From SCUN01 sp964355365 (GTDB lineage Bacteria; Acidobacteriota; Vicinamibacteria; Vicinamibacterales; SCN-69-37), in contig CAYHEX010000005.1 of NCBI GenBank assembly GCA_964355365.1, positions 1-40,324 on the forward strand: DNA of 40,324 nucleotides, read 5' to 3'. This document shows positions 33,317 to 40,324 of the stretch, piece after piece. Position numbers and translations under genes: made by a program. The notes under the pieces were generated by a model. That model had not been told where the DNA came from, did no database searches, and saw only the letters and a program-made list of their open reading frames with translations. Positions within the stretch are counted from its first letter, which is position 1; the number at the start of each line of letters is the position of its first letter.

Positions 33317-34752
33317 CGGGAGACCTCAGCTTTCATCGCGTCCCACAGGGCCGCGACGTGTTCGCGTTCGGTGGGCGCGGCGCCGATCGAAATGCGCACC
33401 ATCCATTGTCCCTCCAATGTGGCTGGAGTGACATACGCGGCGCCGGACCGATTGAGCCGATCGGCCCAGGCCTGCGTGTGGGCGTCAAGCCGCTCGGCCG
33501 CTTCCGCGGCCTCGACATGTCGGTCGAGCAGGCCGGCCGGTTCGTGCCGCACACACAATGTCTGCAGCACCACCGGCGCCAGCACCGTCCAGCCCGGCGT
33601 CGCGCGAATCTCGCCGGCCAGCCACTCCGCGTTGTCGAGGTCGCGCCGCAGCCGCGCCTGCAATCCCTCGACGCCTTGCTCGCGAATGAGAAACCACAAC
33701 TTGAGCGCGCGGAACCGCCGCCCGAGCGGCAGGCCCCAGTCGCGCAGGTTCTTCACCGTCTCGTCCACGGATGAGCGCAAGTAGCTTGGATTCGTGGACA
33801 TGACGCGAATCAGATGCTGTGGATCGCGCACGTAGTAGAGCGTGCAGTCGAACGCCACGCCGAGCCACTTGTGCGGGTTGATGACGAGCGAGTCCGCGCC
33901 CTCGACGCCGGCCCACAGGTAGCGCATCTCGGGCAGGATCATGGCCGAGCCGGCCATCGCGGCATCGACGTGCAGCCACAGCCCGAACTCCTGCGCAATC
34001 GGCGCAATCAGCTCGAGCGGATCGTACGCCGTCGTCGTCGTCGTCCCCACCGTGCACGCGATCGCACAGGGCACGAATCCCTCCGCCAGATCCTCGGTGA
34101 TCCGCGCGCGCAGCGCGTCGGGACGCATGGCGTACTGATCGTCGTGCGGAATGATGTGGATGTTCTCGCGTCCGAATCCCGCGAGCAGCGCGGCCTTGTC
34201 CACCGAGCTGTGCGCGTGCGCCGTCATGTACACCACCAGCGGCTTCGGCTCCGCCTGGAGACCCGCCCGGCTGAGGCTGTAGCCGGTGGTCTTCTCGCGC
34301 GCGCACAGCAGCGCGACCAGCGTCGCTGACGAAGCGGTGTCGTGAATGACGCCGCTCCACGCCTCGCTGAGGCCGGTCATCTGACGCATCCAATCGGTGA
34401 CGACTTCTTCGATCTCGGTCAGCGCCGGACTCGATTGCCACGACAACCCGAGCACGCCGAGGCCCGTGCTGGCGTAGTCGCCGAGCACGCTGGCCAGCAG
34501 GCCGTTCGAGGGGAAGTATCCGAAGAAGCGTGGATGCTGGAAATGCGACAGGCCCGGCAGCACGATCGACTCGAGGTCCTTGAGGACGTCGCCGAACGGC
34601 TCCGCCTGCATCGGCGGCGTCTTCGGTAGCTGCGCCGCGATCTCACCAGGCGCCGAGCGCGCCATCACGGGGCGATCGGCCACGGTGGCGCGATAGTCGG
34701 CGATGAAGTCGATCAACTCGTGGCCGTAGCGGCGGAATTCCTCAGGCGTCAT
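33313..34752 (-). CDS. Aromatic-L-amino-acid decarboxylase (group II, PLP)
   Basis: This 479-residue enzyme converts an aromatic amino acid such as tryptophan, tyrosine or DOPA to the amine. Typical blocks are HPRFFGYFPSNGLLASVLGD, WMRQMTGL, the HVDAAMAGSAMI region and the PLP-binding Lys in INPHKWLGVAFDC, followed by YYVRDP and SYLRSS. The full length matches bacterial homologues. Its stop overlaps the start of the tryptophanase gene, so both act on the same amino-acid pool from one message. GATCAT lies eight bases before ATG 34752, without a ribosome-binding site. The neighbouring DUF2461 gene is divergent. Substrate choice cannot be read from sequence. Confidence 0.9.
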   Translation of the reverse strand: MTPEEFRRYGHELIDFIADYRATVADRPVMARSAPGEIAAQLPKTPPMQAEPFGDVLKDLESIVLPGLSHFQHPRFFGYFPSNGLLASVLGDYASTGLGVLGLSWQSSPALTEIEEVVTDWMRQMTGLSEAWSGVIHDTASSATLVALLCAREKTTGYSLSRAGLQAEPKPLVVYMTAHAHSSVDKAALLAGFGRENIHIIPHDDQYAMRPDALRARITEDLAEGFVPCAIACTVGTTTTTAYDPLELIAPIAQEFGLWLHVDAAMAGSAMILPEMRYLWAGVEGADSLVINPHKWLGVAFDCTLYYVRDPQHLIRVMSTNPSYLRSSVDETVKNLRDWGLPLGRRFRALKLWFLIREQGVEGLQARLRRDLDNAEWLAGEIRATPGWTVLAPVVLQTLCVRHEPAGLLDRHVEAAEAAERLDAHTQAWADRLNRSGAAYVTPATLEGQWMVRISIGAAPTEREHVAALWDAMKAEVSR

Positions 34753-34788
34753 ACCGGCTCATGATCTCACCGAACGCCGTGCGCGGAA

Positions 34789-34794
34789 TAGAAT
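34789..34794 (+). promoter_or_regulatory. -10-like TAGAAT seven bases before a start codon
   Basis: TAGAAT matches the -10 consensus at 5 of 6 positions and ends seven bases before ATG 34802. No ribosome-binding site fits between. A leaderless message is likely. No -35 box is evident. Confidence 0.45.
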
Positions 34795-34801
34795 CGGGCG
34801 T

Positions 34802-35494
34802 ATGGCATTCAACGGATTCGATCGCGCGTTCTTCACATTTCTGAAGTCGCTCAAGGCGAACAACACGCGCGAGTGGTTCACCGAACACAAAGCGCAGTAT
34901 CAGCACGACGTGGAAGGCCCCGCGCTGGCGTTCGTCGCCGAGTTGGCACCGAAGCTGAAGAAGATCAGTCCACGCTTCATCGCCGATCCACGTCGCAGCG
35001 GCGGCTCGATGTTCCGCATCTATCGCGACACGCGGTTCTCGCACGACAAGACGCCGTACAAGACGCACGTGGGCCTGCACTTCTGGCACGATGGCATGAC
35101 CGCTGCGGGCGCAGCGACCGATCTCGAGAGCCCGCCGTCGTTCTATCTGCACCTCTCGCCCGGCGAGATCTTCGGCGGCGGCGGATGCTGGCGCCCGGAT
35201 CCGGCCACGCTGCGCAAGATCCGGCTGCACATCAACGACGCGCCGAAAGAGTGGAAAGCCGTGCTCGCGATGAAGATGGAGATCGAGGGCAGCACGCTGA
35301 AGCGCGTGCCCGCGGGGTTTCCGGCCGATCATCCGTGTGCGGTCGACCTGATGCGCAAGGATCACTTCGCATCAGAGCACTACAAGGTCGGCGACGTCGG
35401 TTCGGCCGCGTTTCTCGATCGCTACATCGAGACCTGCGCGCGGATGGCGCCGCTCATGAAATTCCTGACGGCCGCGCAGGGTCAGCGCTGGTAG
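34802..35494 (+). CDS. DUF2461 (TIGR02453) family protein
   Basis: This 230-residue cytoplasmic protein belongs to a widespread family of unknown function. Recognisable blocks are FFTFLKSLKANNTREWF near the N-terminus, FRIYRDTRFSHDKTPYKTH (about 76-94), the segment YLHLSPGEIFGGGGCW, and LKRVPAGFPADHP near the C-terminus. Length is normal. It is a single-gene unit: the upstream neighbour is divergent and a strong terminator starts 20 bases after the stop. Nothing around it suggests a function. Confidence 0.9.
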   Translation: MAFNGFDRAFFTFLKSLKANNTREWFTEHKAQYQHDVEGPALAFVAELAPKLKKISPRFIADPRRSGGSMFRIYRDTRFSHDKTPYKTHVGLHFWHDGMTAAGAATDLESPPSFYLHLSPGEIFGGGGCWRPDPATLRKIRLHINDAPKEWKAVLAMKMEIEGSTLKRVPAGFPADHPCAVDLMRKDHFASEHYKVGDVGSAAFLDRYIETCARMAPLMKFLTAAQGQRW

Positions 35495-35514
35495 CCGGCG
35501 CGTGGGTACAAAAC

Positions 35515-35551
35515 AAAAGGACACCCTTCCGCGATGGAAGGATGTCCTTTT
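35515..35551. terminator. Bidirectional intrinsic terminator
   Basis: A 16-base arm AAAAGGACACCCTTCC (35515-35530) pairs with GGAAGGATGTCCTTTT (35536-35551) with one mismatch around a 5-base loop. T-runs follow on both strands; the leftward one is longer (TTTTGTTTTG). It ends the DUF2461 message rightward and the small unit at 35.6-35.7 kb leftward. Confidence 0.85.
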
Positions 35552-35589
35552 GTGACGTCTGAAAGCCCGTTGCCCCGTTGCGCGTTGTG

Positions 35590-35619
35590 GTCGCCTGAGC
35601 GACAACCGCCAGAAGGCGG
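35590..35619 (-). repeat. Two adjacent tetraloop hairpins in the small minus-strand unit
   Basis: CCGCC-AGAA-GGCGG (35606-35619) and GTCGC-CTGA-GCGAC (35590-35603) are perfect 5-bp stems with 4-base loops, separated by two bases. On the minus strand they follow the 18-codon ORF and precede the terminator. Tandem tight hairpins suggest structured RNA. Confidence 0.45.
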
Positions 35620-35633
35620 CAAGTGCTTGGGGT

Positions 35634-35690
35634 TCAGGAACCGTGACGTCCTTTGTAGTTCGGCGGAGCACCTTCAGCAGAAGCGTTCAT
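35634..35690 (-). CDS. Small ORF of 18 codons with a strong ribosome-binding site
   Basis: Reading leftward, AAGGAGG (35706-35700) is followed by nine bases and ATG 35690. The ORF encodes MNASAEGAPPNYKGRHGS and ends in TGA at 35634. The Shine-Dalgarno match is the best in the window. The peptide is polar and basic, with no hydrophobic segment. It resembles nothing I know. It has its own candidate promoter (35773-35745), a 5' hairpin and a terminator, so it is unlikely to be a by-product of the upstream oxidoreductase gene. It could be a functional microprotein, a regulatory leader peptide, or the coding part of a dual-function RNA. Confidence 0.45.
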   Translation of the reverse strand: MNASAEGAPPNYKGRHGS

Positions 35691-35715
35691 CCCTGCTAAC
35701 CTCCTTTTCCGAATC

Positions 35716-35737
35716 GATTCACCCCCAGCGGTGAATC
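35716..35737 (-). promoter_or_regulatory. Hairpin at the predicted 5' end of the small unit
   Basis: GATTCACC (35716-35723) and GGTGAATC (35730-35737) are perfect 8-base inverted repeats with a 6-base loop. The predicted transcription start is about 35738, so the RNA would begin with this stem, just before the ribosome-binding site. It could stabilise the 5' end, or be an operator in DNA form. Confidence 0.45.
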
Positions 35738-35744
35738 TGTTTAC

Positions 35745-35773
35745 AAGATGCGCCTCGTTCGGAGGCAAGTCAA
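35745..35773 (-). promoter_or_regulatory. Candidate promoter of the small unit
   Basis: Reading leftward, TTGACT (35773-35768, 5 of 6) and CATCTT (35750-35745, 3 of 6) are 17 bases apart. It lies between the stop of the molybdenum hydroxylase gene and the hairpin at 35737. Its spacing is ideal but the -10 box is poor. Confidence 0.35.
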
Positions 35774-35796
35774 GGTACTTATTTTTGCGGTGCTCC

Positions 35797-37955
35797 CTAC
35801 AGCTTTTTCATCGCGGCGACGATACGTGCCCGCGTCATCGGCAGTTGATGCACGCGCGCGCCAACGGCGTCGAACACCGCATTGGCCAGCACCGCGCCCA
35901 TCGGCACAATCGCCGGCTCACCACCGCCCTGCGCCGGCAGATCCGGTGAGTCGAGCAACACAGTCTCGATCTTCGGCAGCCACGAGAAACGGGGCAGTTC
36001 GTACGTGTCGAAGTTCGTGTCGATGAGCGCGCCGTGCTTGAAGTGCATTTCCTCGGTGAGGGCGTAGCCCAGTCCCATCGTGAGGCAGCCTTCCATCTGC
36101 TGCGTCGCGCCTTCGGGATTGACGACGACGCCCATGTCCTGCGCGGACAACAGACGGACCACGGTGATCTGGCCGGTGGCTTTGTCCACCTTCACCTGCG
36201 CCATGTTCACGGAGTAGGTGCCCGCGTCGATGCCGCACGCCACGCCAAAGCCACGACCGCTCGGCCCGGGCTTCGCAATCCAGCCAAACGCCTTCACCGC
36301 CGCCTCGAGCACGCGCCGCATGCGCGCATCCGTGAGGTTGTGCAGACGGAACGCCACCGGGTCCATGCCGGCCTTCGCGGCCATCACGTCGATGTGCGAT
36401 TCGCGCGCCCACGCGTTCGCGTTCGCGCCAGGCGCGCGCCACGGCCCGACGCCGAAGGGATTCAGGCCCGCCGGATTGCCGCTCCAGCCACCGCGCACGC
36501 GCGTGCGATGGTGCGGGATGTCGTAGATGTGCTCGACGCCGCGCGAGCCGGCGCCGACGACCTCCAGATCCCAGAACACGATCTTCTTCGCGGCATCGAT
36601 GCCGGAGCGAATCGTGTGCACGGCTGCCGGATCGAACGTGTCGTAGAAGAACTCCTCCTCGCGGCTCCACACCACGCGCACCGGGACGCCGGCCGCCACC
36701 GCGAGGCGCGCGGCTTCCACACCTTGCTGCGACGCGCTCTTGCCGCCGAAGCCACCACCGATGTACGGCGTGATGACCCGGACCTTGTCGGCCGGCAGCT
36801 TCAGCGCCGCGGCCACCTGCGACTTGAGCGGAAACGGCGTCTGCGTGCCGGCCCACACGGTGACCTTGCCGTTCTCCACCGCGGCCACCGCGGAGTGCGT
36901 CTCCATCGGCGCGTGTGCCACGTATCCCTTGCGGTACGTCTCGCTGAACACCGTGGCCGCGACCTTCTCGCCGGCCGCCAGGTCGCCGCCGCTGAACGGG
37001 GTGTTTCCCGCCGGCGCCGCCTTCACGATGTGGTCGAAGATGTTCGCGTCGGTGAGCGTCGATGTGGACGGCGTCCATGTCGCCTTCACGAGATTGAGCG
37101 CCGCGTCCGCCTCGTCGCGATGCGCGTGCAGCACCGCGACCAGATCGCCGTCGCGCACGACGCGCACGCCCGGCACTTTCTCTGCGGCGGAGGTATCGAT
37201 CGTCGCGAGGGTCGCGCCATGCGCCGGAGGCCGCACGATCCGCGCATGCAGCGCGCCCACGGGCACGATGTCGCCCGCGTACTTCGCGGCGCCTGTCACT
37301 TTCTCGATCGCATCGCGGCGCGGCGCGGTCTTGCCGACAATCGTGAACGCCGACACCGCGTCGAGCGCCGGTTGCCCGGCCAGTCGGCGTTCGATCCGCT
37401 TGCCTTCGGTCAGCTGGCCGTACGTGAGGCGCTTCGTGCGATCTGTCTTGTGCAGAACCGCGCCGCCTTCGACGCGCAAATCGGCCACCGGCACCTGCCA
37501 GCGCTCCGCCGCGATCTCGAGCAACACGCCCTTCGCTTCCGCCGCCGCTCGGCGGAGCACCGGCCCGAACTGTCGCACGCTCAGCGAGCCGAACGTGCCG
37601 CCATCAAACGGGCACAGGTCCGTGTCGCCCATCACGATGTCGACCATGCTGAGCGGCACGTCGAGTTCTTCCGCCGCCAGCTGCGGCAGCGACGTCATCG
37701 CGCCCTGGCCCATCTCTACTTTGCCAACCAGGCAGGTCACGCGCCCGTCAGCGCCGATGTGCAGGAACGCGTTGATGTCGGTCGGCGCGCTCGAGCGGCC
37801 GCCCTGCGCGGGACCGAACATCCCCTTGCCGAGGAGCGGTTCGACGACGAACGCCACGAGGAGTCCGGTGGTCGTGAGCTTGAGGAAGTCGCGGCGGTCG
37901 ATCGTCTGAGCGAAACCCCAGCCGTCGGGGATTTCGAGATCCTGATTGCGCGGGT

Positions 37956-37959
<4 letters not shown>
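35797..37959 (-). CDS. iorB: Molybdopterin-binding subunit, isoquinoline 1-oxidoreductase/aldehyde oxidase type
   Basis: This 720-residue large subunit of a xanthine-oxidase-family hydroxylase carries the molybdopterin cytosine dinucleotide cofactor. It has a twin-arginine signal at its N-terminus (TIDRRDFLKLTTTGLLVAF), so the enzyme works in the periplasm. Family blocks include VGKVEMGQGAMTSLPQLAAEELDVP, here noted only in part (VEMGQGAMTSLPQL), the PYIGGGFGGKSASQQG region, GPWRAPGANANAW, and a C-terminal GGGEPAIVPMGAVLANA block with the expected active-site Glu region. It is translationally coupled to the small subunit (ATGA overlap). The substrate, an N-heterocycle or aldehyde, cannot be told. 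No FAD subunit is present, as in isoquinoline-oxidoreductase-type enzymes. Confidence 0.9.
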
Positions 37960-38432
<473 letters not shown>

Positions 38433-38623
38433 GCGTTCGCTCCGAGAGTCGAATACATGCACAGCCCGTGCCTCGATGGTCTGGCGGATTCAGGCCCAAT
38501 ACCGCCCGACGCATTGTGAGACGGCGGAAACCTCCGCCGCGCGCGCCAACTCAGCGGGGAGAAACCCGCAGCGCAAGGCTCTCGCAGTTGGCGTCTACGG
38601 TCCGACTGACGGATGATTGAGAC

Positions 38624-39862
38624 ATGGACGTCGTCGTCATTGGTGGTGGTGTGGTTGGCGTGTCGTGCGCACTGGAATTAGCCAAACGTGGCGCGTCGGT
38701 CACCGTGCTCGAGAAAGACCGGGTCGGCCACGGATGTTCGTTCGGTAACGCGGGCTGGCTGACACCGTCACAGGCCGTTCCGCTCGCGAACCCCGCTCTG
38801 CTGTTCAAGTCCTTCAAGTGGATGCTCGATCCGGAAAGCCCGCTCTACATTCAGCCGCGCCTCGATCCGGGATACCTGCGGTGGCTGATCGGCTTCCTGA
38901 TGTCGTCACGCAAGTCGAAGTTCGTCCCCGGCGCCATGGCGCTGGTCGAACTCTGCCGCGTCAGCGTGGATATGTGGGAAGCCCTCGAACAGCGCGCGCC
39001 CGAGTCGTTTGGCTTCGAGCGGCACGGCCTGCTCGCGGTCTACGAGAAAGAGGAATCGTTTGCAGCCGCGCATAAGTCCAACGAGCTGATCGCGCGCGCG
39101 GGCGCCAAGGTCGTGCGCTGGAGCGCTGACGAGGTCCGCGACCGCGAGCCCGCCATCATCGGCAAGACCGTCGGCGGGTACTACTTCCCCGAAGACGCGC
39201 ACTGCAAGCCCTACGAAGCCGTGCGCGCACTGGCCGCGGAGGCCACCGCCGCTGGAGTGACGTTCGTTGAGGGTGCGGAAGTGTTCCGCATCTCGGAGCC
39301 GTTGGGCACGAAACCGCGCGTGCTCACGACGACCCACGGCGAGTATTCGGCAGAGAAAATTCTGCTCGCGGCCGGGTCGTGGTCGGAAGACCTCGGCACG
39401 ATGCTCGACCTGCGCGTGCCGATCCTCGGCGCCAAGGGCTACTCGATGCTGCTGCCCAAGGCGGACCCGCATCCGAAGAGCTCGATCTACCTGATCGAGC
39501 GCAAGGTGGCCGTCAATCCGCACAAAGACGCGCTGCGCATCTCCGGCACACTCGAGCTCGTGAAAAACGACTTCTCGATCAACCAGCGACGCGTGAACGT
39601 CATCCTGCGTGGCGCGAAGGGTATGCTGAACATCGGCGACGCGCCGGTGATCCACGACCTGTGGCGCGGCCTGCGGCCCTGCACACCAGACGGCATGCCG
39701 CTGATCGGAAAAGCGCGCGGCCGCGGCGACGTGTGGCTCGCGACCGGCCACCAGATGGCGGGTCTCAAAACAGCGCCGGCCACCGGTGTGCTGCTCGCAC
39801 AACTGATGGCCGGCGAAACACCCAGCTTCAATCCAGAGCCCTTCAGGGCGGACCGGTTTTAG
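38624..39862 (+). CDS. dadA: D-amino-acid dehydrogenase-like FAD oxidoreductase
   Basis: This 412-residue flavoprotein of the DadA/glycine-oxidase (DAO) family oxidatively deaminates D-amino acids and passes electrons to the respiratory chain. The FAD-binding Rossmann motif VVIGGGVVGVSCALELAKRG opens the protein, and HGCSFGNAGWLTPSQAVPL follows as in DadA. The C-terminal FAD block is RPCTPDGMPLIGKA with TGHQMAGLKTAPATG. It stands alone, divergent from the molybdenum hydroxylase pair across 191 bases. GATGAT lies six bases before ATG 38624 without a ribosome-binding site, so the message may be leaderless. Substrate range is unknown; other DAO-family imino-acid oxidases are possible. Confidence 0.88.
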   Translation: MDVVVIGGGVVGVSCALELAKRGASVTVLEKDRVGHGCSFGNAGWLTPSQAVPLANPALLFKSFKWMLDPESPLYIQPRLDPGYLRWLIGFLMSSRKSKFVPGAMALVELCRVSVDMWEALEQRAPESFGFERHGLLAVYEKEESFAAAHKSNELIARAGAKVVRWSADEVRDREPAIIGKTVGGYYFPEDAHCKPYEAVRALAAEATAAGVTFVEGAEVFRISEPLGTKPRVLTTTHGEYSAEKILLAAGSWSEDLGTMLDLRVPILGAKGYSMLLPKADPHPKSSIYLIERKVAVNPHKDALRISGTLELVKNDFSINQRRVNVILRGAKGMLNIGDAPVIHDLWRGLRPCTPDGMPLIGKARGRGDVWLATGHQMAGLKTAPATGVLLAQLMAGETPSFNPEPFRADRF

Positions 39863-39882
39863 AGTCCCGCCTCAACAAATTC

Positions 39883-39920
39883 AAAAAAGGGCGACAGGGT
39901 CACGATGGACCCTGCCGCCC
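39883..39920 (-). terminator. Intrinsic terminator of the chemotaxis receptor gene
   Basis: GGGCGACAGGGTC (39889-39901) pairs with GACCCTGCCGCCC (39908-39920) with one mismatch around a 6-base loop. Reading leftward it is followed by TTTTTT (39888-39883), a classic terminator for the receptor gene. It also lies just after the dehydrogenase stop and may serve that gene in reverse less well. Confidence 0.85.
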
Positions 39921-39939
39921 CGTCCGGGAGGGGACCGGA

Positions 39940-40324
39940 CTAGAACTTACCGAACGTGCCCGTGTCTTCCAACGGCAGGACGTCTTCGGCCTTCTGGGCC
40001 GCCGACTTGACCGGCGTCGACTTCCTGGCCATCGCGAGCACGCGCGCCACAGGCTTTTGGGCCTTGTGCTGCGTCGCCGCCGGGCGCGCCGCCACCGGCG
40101 CGTCCGAACTGCCCACCATCGTCTCGAGCTCGCGCACGGTGCTCATCGACGTCTCGGCCTGCGCGTTGAGTTCCTCGCTCGCCGCCGCGCTCTCCTCGGC
40201 CGTGGCGGCCGTCGTCTGCGTGACCTTCTCCATCTGCATGATCGCCTGGGTCACCTGATCGATGCCCTGCGTCTGCTGCTGGCTGGCCTCGCGCACTTCC
40301 TCCACGATGCCCTTCACCTTGTTC
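39940..40324 (-). CDS. Methyl-accepting chemotaxis protein, C-terminal part (runs off the window)
   Basis: About 128 residues are visible and the gene continues beyond the right edge. The sequence is the descending arm of the MCP signalling coiled coil: EEVREASQQQTQGIDQVTQ, QMEKVTQTTAATAEESAAAS and EELNAQAETSM, with typical methylation-type Gln/Glu pairs in the second segment. A 65-residue Ala/Lys-rich tail follows and ends GTFGKF. It is not a CheR-binding NWETF-type pentapeptide. The hairpin subunit transmits signals to CheA/CheW. The sensor domain is outside the window, so the stimulus is unknown. Confidence 0.92.
   Translation of the reverse strand, partial: NKVKGIVEEVREASQQQTQGIDQVTQAIMQMEKVTQTTAATAEESAAASEELNAQAETSMSTVRELETMVGSSDAPVAARPAATQHKAQKPVARVLAMARKSTPVKSAAQKAEDVLPLEDTGTFGKF

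Overview
The window is high-GC DNA from a free-living Gram-negative bacterium, most likely an Acidobacteriota of the Vicinamibacteria type. That placement is inferred from gene content, not from a marker gene. It rests on secreted proteins with Gly/Arg-rich inserts (an Asp-box protein and an S9 peptidase), a winged-helix/TPR regulator without a membrane segment, and lipoproteins starting C-GGGG-SSPTSPS. No rRNA, tRNA, CRISPR array or phage gene was seen.

Layout. 1-1750: an IS91/ISCR-type HUH transposase. 1810-2650: a MntA/HepT toxin-antitoxin pair and a remnant resembling the sarcosine oxidase delta subunit. 2763-5432: a four-PAS hybrid histidine kinase. 5433-8083: an intact sulfatase flanked by decayed fragments of a serine hydrolase, a calcineurin-like phosphoesterase and probably an amidohydrolase. 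8084-16742: secreted proteins (Asp-box/VPS10-like, DUF885-like, S9 peptidase), with an aldo/keto reductase fragment and a small membrane protein between them. 16864-24569: a respiratory operon: outer-membrane porin, NapD, NapA, NapB-like cytochrome with four haem sites, tetrahaem lipoprotein, Tat-exported iron-sulfur protein and NrfD-type membrane subunit. There is no NapC or NapGH, so electrons probably pass from quinol through the NrfD/FeS pair and the cytochromes to NapA. 24585-28372: a regulator divergent from three Thr-linker lipoproteins that look like M23/LytM-fold proteins without catalytic residues. 28546-31044: a GH95 fucosidase. 31314-34752: an amino-acid cluster: aromatic-amino-acid decarboxylase and tryptophanase, translationally coupled, then an S-adenosylmethionine decarboxylase with a possible frameshift near its end. 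34802-35494: a DUF2461 protein. 35515-35773: a compact minus-strand unit with promoter, 5' hairpin, strong ribosome-binding site, 18-codon ORF, two hairpins and a terminator. 35797-38432: a two-subunit molybdenum hydroxylase. 38624-39862: a D-amino-acid dehydrogenase. 39940-40324: the C-terminus of a chemotaxis receptor.

The strongest leads are the unusual Nap operon, the apparently non-catalytic M23-like lipoproteins, and the small unit at 35.5-35.8 kb. A secondary pattern is a -10-like hexamer 6-8 bases before several start codons, which suggests leaderless transcripts.
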